This document shows, piece after piece, positions 23,870 through 32,777 of a stretch of 64,000 nt of DNA. The DNA is from Arthrobacter sp. TPD3018 (GTDB taxonomy: Bacteria; Pseudomonadota; Alphaproteobacteria; Sphingomonadales; Sphingomonadaceae), in assembly GCA_003075315.1 (NCBI GenBank), contig QDFQ01000001.1, positions 558,001-622,000 on the forward strand, read 5' to 3'. A program made the position numbers and the translations under genes. The notes under the pieces are model-generated. The model made no database searches, was not told where the DNA came from, and was given only the letters and a program-made list of their open reading frames with translations. Positions within the stretch are counted from its first letter, which is position 1. Each line of letters opens with the position of its first letter.

Positions 23870-25792
23870 ATGTCGTCCTACGGTCCGCCCGATCGATTCA
23901 ACGAAGAACGCGCCACCTACGCCGTCCGCGGATCGGATACCCCCGATATCGAGGCGGGGGTCGCCGCGATCCGTAACGTCTTGCAAACGCTGCCGACGCG
24001 CTCCGGCGTGTATCGCATGCACGATGCCAAGGGCGACGTGCTGTACGTCGGCAAAGCGCGTTCGCTGAAGCAACGCGTCGCGAATTACACGCAGGTGAAG
24101 GGCCTCACCAAGCGGCTGCAGCGGATGATCGCGCAGACGCGGTCGATGACGATCGTCACGACCAACAACGAGGCGGAGGCGCTGCTGCTCGAGGCGCAGC
24201 TGATCAAGCGCTATCGCCCGGCCTATAACGTGCTGCTGCGCGACGATAAGTCGTTCCCGTTCATCCTGCTGCGCGGCGACCACGATTTTCCCCGCGTGCA
24301 GAAGCATCGCGGCGCGCGCCGCGCGCCGGGCAATTACTATGGGCCATTCGCCAGCGCGGGCAGCGTCAACAACACGCTGAATGCGCTGCAAAAGCTGTTC
24401 CTGCTGCGCAGCTGCACCGACGGCTTCTTCAAGACGCGCGACCGGCCGTGCCTGCTGTACCAGATCAAGCGCTGTTCGGCGCCGTGCGTGGGGCGAATCG
24501 ACAAGGACGGATACAAGGAGCTGGTCGACGATTGCCGCGACTTCCTGGCCGGCAAGTCGACCAAGGTGCAGGCCAAGCTCGGCGCGCAGATGCAGGCGGC
24601 CGCGGAGACTATGGACTTCGAACTGGCCGCGCTGCTGCGCGACCGGTTGAAGGCGCTGACCTTCGTCCAGGGCACGCAGGCGATCAATGCGGAGGGCGTG
24701 GGCGATGCCGATGTCTTTGCGCTGGCGTGCAAGGACGGCGTGATCGGCATCCAGGCCTTCTTCATCCGCGGCGGCCAGAATTGGGGCCATCGCAGCTTCT
24801 TCCCGCAGCACACCAACGACGTGCCCGAGGATGAGGTGCTGGCGAGCTTCCTCACCCAATTCTACGAAGAGGTGCCGCCGCCCAAGACGATCCTGCTCGA
24901 CCGCGAGCTGGGCGAGGGCGCGCTGCTGGGCGAGGCGCTGGGCGAGCGCGCGGGCTATAAGGTCGCGCTGTCGGTGCCGCAGCGCGGCGATCGGCGCCGG
25001 CTGATGGACCAGGCCAAGCGCAACGCGATCGAAGCGCTCGAACGCCGGCTGGCGGAGAGCACGACGCAGGCGAAATTGCTGCGCGAGGTGGCGGAGCTGT
25101 TCGACCTGGGCGACCCGCCTGACCGGATCGAGATCTACGACAACAGCCATATCCAGGGCAGCAACGCCGTGGGTGCGATGGTCGTCGCGGGGCCGGAGGG
25201 GTTCCGCAAGGGCCAGTACCGCAAGTGGAATATCAAGGGGAATGAGGCGGCGACCGATAGCGACGTCGGCATGATGCGCGAGGTGTTCCGCCGCCGCTTC
25301 GCCCGCCAGCTGGAGGAGGCGCCCGACCGCGATGACGGGACCTGGCCCGACCTGGTGCTGATCGACGGCGGCAAGCCGCAGCTGGGCGCCGCGAAGGCGG
25401 TGCTGGAGGATCTGGGGATCGAGGACGTGTGCCTGGTCGGCATCGCCAAGGGGCCGCACCACGGTCGCGAGGGGCGCGAGGTGTTCCACCTGCTCGACGG
25501 GCGCGAATTCCAGCTGCCGGTCAACGCGCCGGTGCTGTTCTACCTCCAGCGGCTGCGCGACGAAGTCCACCGCTTCGTGATCGGCGCGCATCGCGACAAG
25601 CGCGCGAAGGCGATCGGCGCATCGCCGCTGGACGAGGTGCCGGGCATTGGCCCCGCGCGCAAGAAGGCGCTGCTGATGCACTTCGGCACCGGCCGCGCGG
25701 TGCGCAATGCGAGCCTGGAGGATCTGAAGAAGGCGCCGGGCGTGTCGGCGGGGGTCGCGCAGCAGGTGTACGACTTCTACCACGCGCGGTGA
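23870..25792 (+). CDS. uvrC: Excinuclease ABC subunit C
   Basis: Makes the 3' and 5' incisions in nucleotide excision repair. The 640-residue protein has the GIY-YIG nuclease domain near the N-terminus (TRSGVYRMHDAKGDVLYVGK, about 44-63), the UvrB-binding UVR motif (about 225-260), a cysteine pair region, an RNase H-like endonuclease domain (IEIYDNSHIQGSNAVGAMV, LVLIDGGKPQLGAA) and a C-terminal helix-hairpin-helix (LDEVPGIGPARKKALLMHFG). Full length for the family. No strong ribosome-binding site; GCGAGG lies one base before the ATG. Confidence 0.97.
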   Translation: MSSYGPPDRFNEERATYAVRGSDTPDIEAGVAAIRNVLQTLPTRSGVYRMHDAKGDVLYVGKARSLKQRVANYTQVKGLTKRLQRMIAQTRSMTIVTTNNEAEALLLEAQLIKRYRPAYNVLLRDDKSFPFILLRGDHDFPRVQKHRGARRAPGNYYGPFASAGSVNNTLNALQKLFLLRSCTDGFFKTRDRPCLLYQIKRCSAPCVGRIDKDGYKELVDDCRDFLAGKSTKVQAKLGAQMQAAAETMDFELAALLRDRLKALTFVQGTQAINAEGVGDADVFALACKDGVIGIQAFFIRGGQNWGHRSFFPQHTNDVPEDEVLASFLTQFYEEVPPPKTILLDRELGEGALLGEALGERAGYKVALSVPQRGDRRRLMDQAKRNAIEALERRLAESTTQAKLLREVAELFDLGDPPDRIEIYDNSHIQGSNAVGAMVVAGPEGFRKGQYRKWNIKGNEAATDSDVGMMREVFRRRFARQLEEAPDRDDGTWPDLVLIDGGKPQLGAAKAVLEDLGIEDVCLVGIAKGPHHGREGREVFHLLDGREFQLPVNAPVLFYLQRLRDEVHRFVIGAHRDKRAKAIGASPLDEVPGIGPARKKALLMHFGTGRAVRNASLEDLKKAPGVSAGVAQQVYDFYHAR

Positions 25793-25819
25793 GGTTCGGG
25801 CGCGCTGCCTAAAGAGACC

Positions 25820-25847
25820 CGTCACCCCGGAACGCGTCCGGGGTGAC
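25820..25847. repeat. Solo type A hairpin
   Basis: A minimal copy: CGTCACCCCGGAACG directly joined to CGTCCGGGGTGACG-type sequence, with no centre. It lies after uvrC. Confidence 0.75.
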
Positions 25848-25960
25848 GGGGGACGTGGTGTGGGAGATACCGCACACCCTGCTCACCTCTTCTTCGTCTT
25901 TTCTGCGTTGCCGCTGCACAGTCGCTCGTTAGGATAGCCCCTGTATTTGGGGGGATTGCA

Positions 25961-28774
25961 ATGAATGTGCGGCGACTGGCGCTGGTGGCGCTGTTCGGGT
26001 CGACCAGTTGGGCGGCGCAGGCGGCCGACAAGGTGCTATACCAGCCGGTGCCGACCTGGGTGAAGCCGGCGCCCGCGATCGATCCCGCCAGCGTAACGCC
26101 CGATTCGCCGGTGCTGTTGGTGCTCGACAACCAGCAGCGGCTGGAGGGTGGCACGGTGTGGCAGTACACGGACACCGCGACGCGGATCGCGACGGCCGAG
26201 ATGCTGGGGCAGGCCGGCACGGTCAGCCTGCAATGGCAGCCGGCGGCGGGCGACCTGATCGTCCACCGCGCCGAGATCATCCGTGGGCCTGAGCGTATCG
26301 ATCTGCTGAAGCCCGGCGCGGATGGCGCCAAGGCGGGTTTCGACGTGCTGCGTCGTGAACAGAAGCTGGAACAGCGCCAGCTGGACGGCATGCTGACCGC
26401 GACGATGGCGGTCGAGGGCCTGCGCGTCGGCGATATCCTGCACGTCGTCGTCTCGATCACGCGCAAAGACGCGGTCCTGCAGGGCGCGATGCAGGGCTTC
26501 CAGCCGCTGCCGTCGGCGCCGTTGAAGATCGGCTATGCCCGGGCCCGCGTACTGTGGCCCGCGGCGGATCAGGTGCGCTGGAAACTTTATGCCGAGGCGC
26601 CCAAGCCGGTGGAGAGCGTCGTGGGCGGCTATCGGGAGATCAGCGTGCCGCTGCCGCTCGCCAAGCAGCCCGACCTGCCCAATGACGCGCCGGTGCGGTT
26701 CCAGCGGCTGGGGCTGCTGGAGGCGACGAGCTTTGCCGACTGGGCGGCGGTGTCGAAGGTGATGGCGCCGCTTTACGCCACTGACGGGCTGATCGCCGCC
26801 GATCCGGCGCTGTCGGCGGAGGTCGCGAAGATCAAGGCGGCGAGCAGCGACCCGATGCAGCGCACCGCGGCGGCGCTGCAACTGGTGCAGGAACAGGTCC
26901 GCTATCTGTTCAACGGCATGGACCAGGGCAATTACAAGCCGCAGAGCCCGGCCCAGACGTGGCAGCTGCGCTATGGCGACTGCAAGGCGAAGACTTTGCT
27001 GCTGCTGTCGATCCTGCGCGCGCTGGATATCGAGGCCGAGCCGGTGCTGGCGAGCAGCAAGCTGGGCGACCTGCTGCCCGATCGCCTGCCGACGCCGGGC
27101 GCGTTCGATCATATCCTGGTGCGCGCGAGCGTGAACGGCGAGACCTTGTGGCTGGACGGCACCGATGCCGGCGCCCGGCTGGCGGACTTGCGCGATACGC
27201 CGCCGTTCCGCTGGACGCTGCCGGTGCGTGCGGCGGGGGCGCCGCTGCTCGCGCTGCCGATGCGGACGCCGGCGCGGCCGCATATCGAGGCGACGATCGA
27301 TCTGGATCAGAGCGCCGGCGTCGGCCTGCCGGCGGTGCTGACCGCGACGGTCAACCTGCGCGGTCGCATCGGCCAGATGCTGCAGGCGGCGCAGGCACAG
27401 GCGAGCCGCGAGGATATCCGCAAGATGGCGGACAAGATGACGCAGGGGATCGTCGGCTCCGCCACGGTGGTCGACCGGACGCTGAAATACGACCCTGCGA
27501 CGGGCCTGGCCACGGTGACCGTCACCGGCATCGCCTATCCCGACTGGAATCGCGTCGACCAACGCTATCGCAGCGTGATCGACCGGACGGTGGCGGGGAT
27601 GACGTTCGAACCCGATCGAGCGCGCGCCGCCTGGGCGGCGATGCCGGTCGCGACGGGCGACGCGGCCTATTACCGCAGCCTGACGCGCATCCGCCTGCCC
27701 GATGGCGGCAAGGGCTATACGCTGGAAGGCGATCGCAGCTTCGCCAAGCCGATGGCGGGGGTAACGGTGACGCGGACCGTCGCGGAGGCGAATGGCGTGG
27801 TGACGATCGACGACCGTTCGGTCCTGTCGGGCGCCGAAGTGCCCGCCAACGAGATCGCCGCCAACCGGGCCGCGATCAGCGCCGCCAAGAACCGGTTGCT
27901 GAGCGTCGTCGCGCCCGCCGATCTGCCCAACCTGCCCGCCCGGGTAGAGGCGACCAAGCGCGCCGGCGGGTTCGCCAAGCTCGCCGCGCTGTACGATCGC
28001 GGCGTCGCCGACCAGCCCGACGAGGCGGAGGTCTATACCAATCGCGCCTGGTTCTACGAGCAGACGTACGACCGGCCGAAGGCGATCGCCGATTTGACGC
28101 GCGCGATCGCGATCACGCCCGATGCCAGCACCTATACCCGGCGCGCCGCGCTGTACCGGCAGACTGGCGACCTGGCCAAGGCGTTCGCCGATCTGACCGC
28201 CGCGCGCGGCATCGACCCGTCCGACGACGATACCGTCGAGGCGCTGGCGACGCTGCGCGCCGATCGCGGTGAGAAGGACGCGGCAATCGAGCTGGTGCAG
28301 GAACGGATCGATGCGGGCGGCAAGAGCAAGCCGGGTATGATCGCGCTGAAGGCCGACGTGCTGGCGCGCACCGGCGACAAGGACGGGGCGATCGCGGCGA
28401 TCGACCAGGCGGTGGCGGCAGGGCCGGGCAATCCGCGGCTGCTCAACAGTCGATGCTGGATCAAGGGCACGCTGAACGTCGCGCTCGATACCGCGCTGAA
28501 AGACTGCACGCGCTCGATCGAGCTGAGCGATTCGACCACCGCGGCGCTCGACAGCCGGGCGATGGTGTTCTTTCGCATGAATCGCTTCGACGATGCGCTC
28601 GCCGACCTCAACGCGGCGCTCGACAATGCGCCGGGGCTGGCGGCGAGCCTCTACATGCGCGGGCTGATCCTGGGGCGGCAGGGCAAGGCCGAAGGCAAGG
28701 CGGATCTCGCCGCCGCGCGCCTGATCAATCCGCGGATCGACGAGGATTACAAGCGCTACGGCATCCAGCCGTGA
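25961..28774 (+). CDS. DUF3857/transglutaminase-like protein with TPR repeats
   Basis: The 937-residue exported protein has a signal peptide (MNVRRLALVALFGSTSWAAQ), a DUF3857 domain (about 50-240), a transglutaminase-like domain with Cys in RYGDCKAKTLLLLSI (about 343), His in GAFDHILVRA and Asp in TLWLDGTDAG, a DUF2569-like or DUF3858-like beta region, and TPR motifs from about residue 670 to the end (AEVYTNRAWFYEQTYDRPKA, ASTYTRRAALYRQTGDLAKA). The triad looks intact. Enzyme substrate is unknown; proteins of this layout are common in sphingomonads and Bacteroidetes. Confidence 0.88.
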   Translation: MNVRRLALVALFGSTSWAAQAADKVLYQPVPTWVKPAPAIDPASVTPDSPVLLVLDNQQRLEGGTVWQYTDTATRIATAEMLGQAGTVSLQWQPAAGDLIVHRAEIIRGPERIDLLKPGADGAKAGFDVLRREQKLEQRQLDGMLTATMAVEGLRVGDILHVVVSITRKDAVLQGAMQGFQPLPSAPLKIGYARARVLWPAADQVRWKLYAEAPKPVESVVGGYREISVPLPLAKQPDLPNDAPVRFQRLGLLEATSFADWAAVSKVMAPLYATDGLIAADPALSAEVAKIKAASSDPMQRTAAALQLVQEQVRYLFNGMDQGNYKPQSPAQTWQLRYGDCKAKTLLLLSILRALDIEAEPVLASSKLGDLLPDRLPTPGAFDHILVRASVNGETLWLDGTDAGARLADLRDTPPFRWTLPVRAAGAPLLALPMRTPARPHIEATIDLDQSAGVGLPAVLTATVNLRGRIGQMLQAAQAQASREDIRKMADKMTQGIVGSATVVDRTLKYDPATGLATVTVTGIAYPDWNRVDQRYRSVIDRTVAGMTFEPDRARAAWAAMPVATGDAAYYRSLTRIRLPDGGKGYTLEGDRSFAKPMAGVTVTRTVAEANGVVTIDDRSVLSGAEVPANEIAANRAAISAAKNRLLSVVAPADLPNLPARVEATKRAGGFAKLAALYDRGVADQPDEAEVYTNRAWFYEQTYDRPKAIADLTRAIAITPDASTYTRRAALYRQTGDLAKAFADLTAARGIDPSDDDTVEALATLRADRGEKDAAIELVQERIDAGGKSKPGMIALKADVLARTGDKDGAIAAIDQAVAAGPGNPRLLNSRCWIKGTLNVALDTALKDCTRSIELSDSTTAALDSRAMVFFRMNRFDDALADLNAALDNAPGLAASLYMRGLILGRQGKAEGKADLAAARLINPRIDEDYKRYGIQP

Positions 28775-28868
28775 TGGCCCTCGTCCTCGCTCAAAAGAGC
28801 GGCCCGGCTGAGTCGCCCCGTGCGATCGACTGGGTCCGCGATGGCGATTTTGCGTGATCCGTGCGCCA

Positions 28869-28938
28869 CTGGCCGGTTGTACAACGGCCGAAATCGACCG
28901 AGACACAATTTGTTACGGCCATTATGGCCTGATATATG
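28869..28938 (+). promoter_or_regulatory. Promoter with palindrome in its spacer, plus an upstream palindrome
   Basis: TTGTTA (28910-28915), a 17-base spacer and TATATG (28933-28938) form a good sigma70 promoter for the deacetylase gene. The spacer contains the perfect palindrome GGCCAT-t-ATGGCC (28917-28929). A second near-palindrome centred on TTGTACAA with GGCC flanks is at 28870-28888. Both are operator-like; the regulator is unknown. Confidence 0.55.
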
Positions 28939-28984
28939 ATGCAGCCTAGCTATTTGTTCACTGGCGGCGGGTAGGGCGGAGGGG

Positions 28985-29935
28985 ATGACGACCTCCGTCT
29001 TCCTGACCGTCGATGTCGAATTTGCGTGGCGCCATTATGCCGCGGGATATGACGTCGATACGATTTATGCTCGTTCGATCGAGCCGGCAGGGGTGGGGCT
29101 GTCCTTTCAACTGGCACAATTGGCCCGCCATGGGCTGAAGGCGTGCTTCTTCGTCGATCCGATGCCGGCGCTGGTCTTCGGCATCGATCCCGTGCGGCGG
29201 ATGGTGGAAATGATCCTGGCGGCGGGGCAGGAGGTGCAACTGCACATCCATCCCAATTGGCGCGGGGCCGAAGACAGCGATCGCAAGACCCGTTACGGCC
29301 GGTTCCAGCTGCACGAATATGGCGCCGACGAACAGCGCGCCTTGCTCGTCACGGCGACCGAGCTGCTGGTCGCGGCCGGCGCGCCGCCGCCGATCGCGTT
29401 TCGCGCGGGCAGCTATTCCGCGAATGACGAGACGCTGCGGGCGCTCGCCGATCTGGGCTTTGTCTATGACAGCAGCCACAATGGCGGCGAGGCGCAGGTC
29501 AGCCGCATCCGGCTAGCGCCGACGCAGATCGCGCCGGTGATGCGCCAGCTGGTCGAGGTGCCGGTGACGGTGATCGAGGAACTGCCGGGGCGGCTGCGCA
29601 CGTTCCAGCTGTGCGCGCTGTCGCGGCATGAAGCGGCGGCGGCGCTGGATCATGCGGTGGCCCAGGCACATCAGGCGGTGACGATCGTCAGCCACGGCTT
29701 CGAACTCGCCAATCGCGCGGGCACGCATGCCAATGCCGTGCACGTCCGGCGCTTCGATGCGCTGTGCCGGCGGCTGGCCGAGCGCGCGGCGGAGTTGCCG
29801 ACGCGGCATTTCGCCGACCGGCCCGTATTGGCGCTGGATGCGGACGACCGGCCGCTGGGACCCGCCTTGTGGCGGCGCCGGGCGCGGCAGGCGGAGCAGG
29901 CCTGGTCGAACTGGGTGTCGGAACGGCGCCGGTGA
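28985..29935 (+). CDS. Polysaccharide deacetylase-like (NodB-fold) protein
   Basis: The 316-residue cytoplasmic-looking protein has the NodB-type motif 1 TVDVEFAW (TxDxE, about residue 8-13), a metal-binding HIHPNW (about 92), FRAGSY (motif 3, about 140) and TIVSHGFE (about 235). No signal peptide is visible. Members of this family remove N-acetyl or other acyl groups from glycans or related amides. The gene is followed by a FemAB-like acyltransferase with a four-base GTGA overlap, so the two probably act on the same substrate. Confidence 0.8.
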   Translation: MTTSVFLTVDVEFAWRHYAAGYDVDTIYARSIEPAGVGLSFQLAQLARHGLKACFFVDPMPALVFGIDPVRRMVEMILAAGQEVQLHIHPNWRGAEDSDRKTRYGRFQLHEYGADEQRALLVTATELLVAAGAPPPIAFRAGSYSANDETLRALADLGFVYDSSHNGGEAQVSRIRLAPTQIAPVMRQLVEVPVTVIEELPGRLRTFQLCALSRHEAAAALDHAVAQAHQAVTIVSHGFELANRAGTHANAVHVRRFDALCRRLAERAAELPTRHFADRPVLALDADDRPLGPALWRRRARQAEQAWSNWVSERRR

Positions 29936-30813
29936 GCGCGATCCCGTTACGCTTTCAGGTGGGTGCGCGGACGCTCGCCACGGTGCGGCGCGAGCTGGTG
30001 CGCGTGCCGCTGGCGCTGGATGACGTGCTGGCCGGCACGCTGCCGGCGTTGCCGCCGACGCAGGACGACGGCTATCTGGTGACCTCGCTGCCCGCAGCAC
30101 TGGCCGATGCGCTGCCCGCAGCGGGGCGGATCGTGCGGGAGCGGCAGCGCTACACGCGGTATTATACCGATCTGTCGATCGGGCATGACGCGTGGCTGGC
30201 GAGCCTGTCGGGATCGGCGCGGGCGACGCTGCGGCGCAAGACCAGGAAGGTGGCGGCGGCGGGGATGGCGGTGCGCGCCTATCGCGACGCGGCGGACTTT
30301 GATGCCTTCCACCCGATCGCGCGCGGCATTTCGGCGCGCACCTATCAGGAGCGGTTGCTCGATTCGGGCCTGCCTGCCGCGCCCGAGGCGGTCGCACGGC
30401 TGCGCGCGCTGGCGGCGGCGGATGGCCTGCGCGCATGGCTGCTGCTGATCGGCGGCGCGCCGGCGGCCTATCTGTGCTGCACGGTCGAGGGGCACGCGCT
30501 GCGTTACGATTATGTCGGCCACGATCCGGCGTTCGGCGATCTGTCGCCAGGTACGGTGCTACAGGCAGCGGCGTTCGAGGACCTGTACCACGACCGCTTC
30601 GCACGCTTCGACTTCACCGAGGGGGAGGGGCAGCACAAGCGGCTCTTCGCGACCGGCGGTGTGGAATGCGTCGACCTGCTGGTGCTGACGCCGACACTGG
30701 CCAATCGCGCGACGCTGGCGGCGCTGACGGGGTTCGATGGCGCGGTGGCGGTGGCGAAGCGGGCGATGAGCCATCCGCGACTGCGGGCTTTGGCGAAGGG
30801 CGTGCGGCGGTAG
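29932..30813 (+). CDS. FemAB/CelD-like acyltransferase (Acetyltransf_6)
   Basis: The 293-residue protein starts at a GTG overlapping the stop of the deacetylase gene. The GNAT/FemAB-type core includes SLSGSARATLRRKTRKVAAA (about 82-101), FHPIARGISARTYQERLL, the strand AYLCCTVEGHALRYDYVGHD and FDFTEGEGQHKRLF (about 223-236), which is typical of FemAB-related proteins linked to exopolysaccharide or cell-wall modification. No signal peptide. No exosortase or PEP-CTERM genes are nearby, so this is an isolated two-gene cassette. Confidence 0.78.
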   Translation: MSAIPLRFQVGARTLATVRRELVRVPLALDDVLAGTLPALPPTQDDGYLVTSLPAALADALPAAGRIVRERQRYTRYYTDLSIGHDAWLASLSGSARATLRRKTRKVAAAGMAVRAYRDAADFDAFHPIARGISARTYQERLLDSGLPAAPEAVARLRALAAADGLRAWLLLIGGAPAAYLCCTVEGHALRYDYVGHDPAFGDLSPGTVLQAAAFEDLYHDRFARFDFTEGEGQHKRLFATGGVECVDLLVLTPTLANRATLAALTGFDGAVAVAKRAMSHPRLRALAKGVRR

Positions 30814-30837
30814 GGCTGTAGCCGCCGCTTTGCATTC

Positions 30838-30908
30838 ACCCCCACCCTTCGGCGCTGCGCGCCTCTTCCCTCTCCCGGTGGGAGAGGGAGGGCGCGGAGG
30901 GGTGAGGG
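30838..30908. repeat. Dispersed inverted repeat, type E (short)
   Basis: Outer CACCCCCACCCTTC and GGAGGGGTGAGGG, inner TCTCCCGGTGGGAGAGG. Related to 19661-19752. It lies between the acyltransferase gene and hslO. Confidence 0.75.
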
Positions 30909-30964
30909 CGGGCACGCAACGCCCACCGGTTGACCCTCGCCGCGCCACGCCCCATCTCGCGGAC

Positions 30965-31876
30965 ATGCAACAAACCACTACCGATCTCGATCGCGCGCTC
31001 GGCTTCGCGATCCCCAGCCGCTCGGCGCGCGGCCGTGTCGTGCGGCTCGGGCCGGCGCTCGATAGCGTACTCGCCGCCCACGCCTATCCCCCCGCGATCG
31101 AAGCGCTGCTGGCCGAAGCGCTGACGCTCGCCGCACTGATCGGCTCGACGCTGAAGGACCCGAGCGGCCAGCTGACCATGCAGACGCGCACCGAAAACGG
31201 TGTCGTCCGCCTGCTGGTGTGCGACTATCGCGGCGGCGAGGTGCGCGGCTACATCGATTACGACGCGGACAAGTTCGCCGAAATGCCGGAAAAGCCGACG
31301 CTGTTCGCGCTGTTCGGCCAGGGCTATCTCGCCATCACCTTCGACCTCGCCACCACCGGCGAACGCTATCAGGGCATCGTGCCGCTGGACGGCGACACGC
31401 TGGCGCAGGCGGCGGAAAGCTATTTCGTCCAGTCCGAGCAGATCCCGAGTCTGGTCAGCGTCGGCATTGCGCGCGACGGCGACGGCCATACGATTGCCGG
31501 CGGCCTGTTCCTCCAGCATCTGCCCGAGGGCGAGGTGGGGCGTGAGCGGCTGCACACGCGGCTCGACCATCCCGAATGGGAGCATGTCGAGGCGTTGGGC
31601 CGCACGATGGGTGTCGACGAACTCGCCGACCCGGCACTGCCGCTGGAAACGCTGATTTGGCGCCTGTTCAACGAGGAAGAGGAGGTGCGCGCGCTCGCCT
31701 CGACGCCGCTGTCGCGCGGCTGCCGTTGCACCGGCGAGTATATCGCAAGCGTGCTCGCCAAATTCACGCCCGAGGAACGGCGCGAGATGGCGGACGAGAA
31801 CGGGCTGATCCAGGTCGACTGCGCGTTCTGTGCGACCAAATTCCCCATTTCGGCGGAAACGGCCGCGGCGGCGTGA
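30965..31876 (+). CDS. hslO: Redox-regulated chaperone Hsp33
   Basis: Holdase chaperone activated by oxidative unfolding. The 303-residue product has the N-terminal Hsp33 fold and the C-terminal zinc-binding redox switch: CRC (in SRGCRCTGEY, about 262-264) and CAFC (VDCAFCATKF, about 291-294), all four cysteines present. Start at MQQTTTDLDRALGF; no Shine-Dalgarno is seen. TTGACC lies 17 bases before a weak -10-like CATCTC ending seven bases before the ATG, so this could also be a leaderless gene, but the -10 is poor. Confidence 0.95.
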   Translation: MQQTTTDLDRALGFAIPSRSARGRVVRLGPALDSVLAAHAYPPAIEALLAEALTLAALIGSTLKDPSGQLTMQTRTENGVVRLLVCDYRGGEVRGYIDYDADKFAEMPEKPTLFALFGQGYLAITFDLATTGERYQGIVPLDGDTLAQAAESYFVQSEQIPSLVSVGIARDGDGHTIAGGLFLQHLPEGEVGRERLHTRLDHPEWEHVEALGRTMGVDELADPALPLETLIWRLFNEEEEVRALASTPLSRGCRCTGEYIASVLAKFTPEERREMADENGLIQVDCAFCATKFPISAETAAAA

Positions 31877-31940
31877 TCCGACGGCCGGCCGGCGGGCCAA
31901 TCTGCACCGGATGGTAAGGATTTCTCGCTAATACAGGCAC

Positions 31941-32032
31941 GTGGATGCTTCGGCGTCGCACGCTTTTCTCCCTAAAGGGCGCATGCGCCCTCTCCTTTAA
32001 GGCCCGCGCCCCCCGTGCGGGCCTTTTCTTTT
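31941..32032 (+). ncRNA. Candidate trans-acting small RNA with three hairpins
   Basis: Hairpin 1 (31941-31961) closes GTG-GATGC on GCGTC-CAC with a UUCG tetraloop. Hairpin 2 (31976-31991) is the palindrome AGGGCGCATGCGCCCT. Hairpin 3 (32001-32023) is GGCCCGC with GCGGGCC followed by TTTTCTTTT, a textbook intrinsic terminator. The single-stranded joins are pyrimidine-rich (TTTTCTCCCT and CTCCTTTAA) and could pair with ribosome-binding sites. TAATAC at 31929-31934 lies seven bases before hairpin 1, but no good -35 is seen. No family recognised. Confidence 0.5.
32001..32032 (+). terminator. Intrinsic terminator
   Basis: A seven-base GC stem (GGCCCGC/GCGGGCC) followed by TTTTCTTTT. It ends the candidate small RNA and would also stop read-through from hslO before queC. 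Confidence 0.85.
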
Positions 32033-32062
32033 GGCTGCGATTCGCCTAGCGGGCGGCAGATC

Positions 32063-32773
32063 ATGATGAACCAGAACCAGGCCGTACCGCTGGCCGTCGT
32101 GCTCGTCTCCGGCGGGCTCGACTCGATGATCTCCGCCGCCAGCGCACGCGAGCAGGGGTATCGCGTGCTCGCGCTGTCGGTCGACTATAACCAGCGCCAC
32201 CGTGTCGAATTGGCGGCCGCGCGCCGCGTCGCCAACGTGCTCGGCGCGGAACGCCACATCATCCTGCCGCTCGACCTGTCCGCCTTCGGCGGATCGGCGC
32301 TGACCGACGATATCGCCGTGCCCAAGGACGGCGTCGGCACCGAGGGGGGCGGCGGCATCCCCGTCACCTATGTGCCTGCGCGCAATACGATCTTCCTCAG
32401 CCTCGCGCTCGGCTGGGCCGAGGCGGCGGGCGCGCGCGACCTGTTCATCGGCGTCAACGCGCTCGATTATTCGGGCTATCCCGATTGCCGGCCGGAATTC
32501 ATCGCGGCGTTCGAAGGCCTCGCGGAGATCGCCACCAAGGCGGGCGTCGAGGGTCAGCGCTTCAAGATCCACGCGCCGCTTCAGCATATGACCAAGGCCG
32601 ATATCGTCCGCGAAGGCCAGCGGCTGGGCGTCGACATGGGGCTGAGCTGGTCGTGCTACGATCCTGCCCCAGGCGGCGTGCATTGCGGCACCTGCGACAG
32701 CTGCCGCCTGCGCTCCAAGGGGTTCGAGGACGCCGGGATTCCCGATCCCACGGTCTACGCCGTCCGGGTGTGA
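32063..32773 (+). CDS. queC: 7-cyano-7-deazaguanine (preQ0) synthase
   Basis: Converts 7-carboxy-7-deazaguanine to preQ0 using ammonia and ATP in queuosine synthesis. The 236-residue protein has the PP-loop [14 protein letters not shown] (about residues 10-23), [15 protein letters not shown] and the C-terminal zinc site with Cys in [15 protein letters not shown] (about 211-218). The next gene, queE, makes its substrate; four bases separate them. Either of two adjacent ATGs may be the start. No preQ1 riboswitch is recognisable upstream. Confidence 0.96.
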   Translation: MMNQNQAVPLAVVLVSGGLDSMISAASAREQGYRVLALSVDYNQRHRVELAAARRVANVLGAERHIILPLDLSAFGGSALTDDIAVPKDGVGTEGGGGIPVTYVPARNTIFLSLALGWAEAAGARDLFIGVNALDYSGYPDCRPEFIAAFEGLAEIATKAGVEGQRFKIHAPLQHMTKADIVREGQRLGVDMGLSWSCYDPAPGGVHCGTCDSCRLRSKGFEDAGIPDPTVYAVRV

Positions 32774-32777
32774 TGCG

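Noticed and set aside
23741..25825. A 694-codon frame antisense to uvrC
   Set aside because: Shadow of a GC-rich gene; uvrC is complete and conserved in all its domains.
26036..28906. A 956-codon frame antisense to the DUF3857/transglutaminase gene
   Set aside because: Composition is Arg/His/Gln-rich and no motif is seen; the sense gene has a signal peptide, intact catalytic triad and TPRs.
30930..30965. Leaderless promoter for hslO
   Set aside because: TTGACC is good, but the -10 position reads CATCTC, which matches the consensus at only two positions; too weak to list as a feature.
31877..32062. preQ1 riboswitch before queC
   Set aside because: The three hairpins do not form the preQ1 pseudoknot pattern and the region ends in a complete terminator; it is better described as a possible small RNA or terminator.
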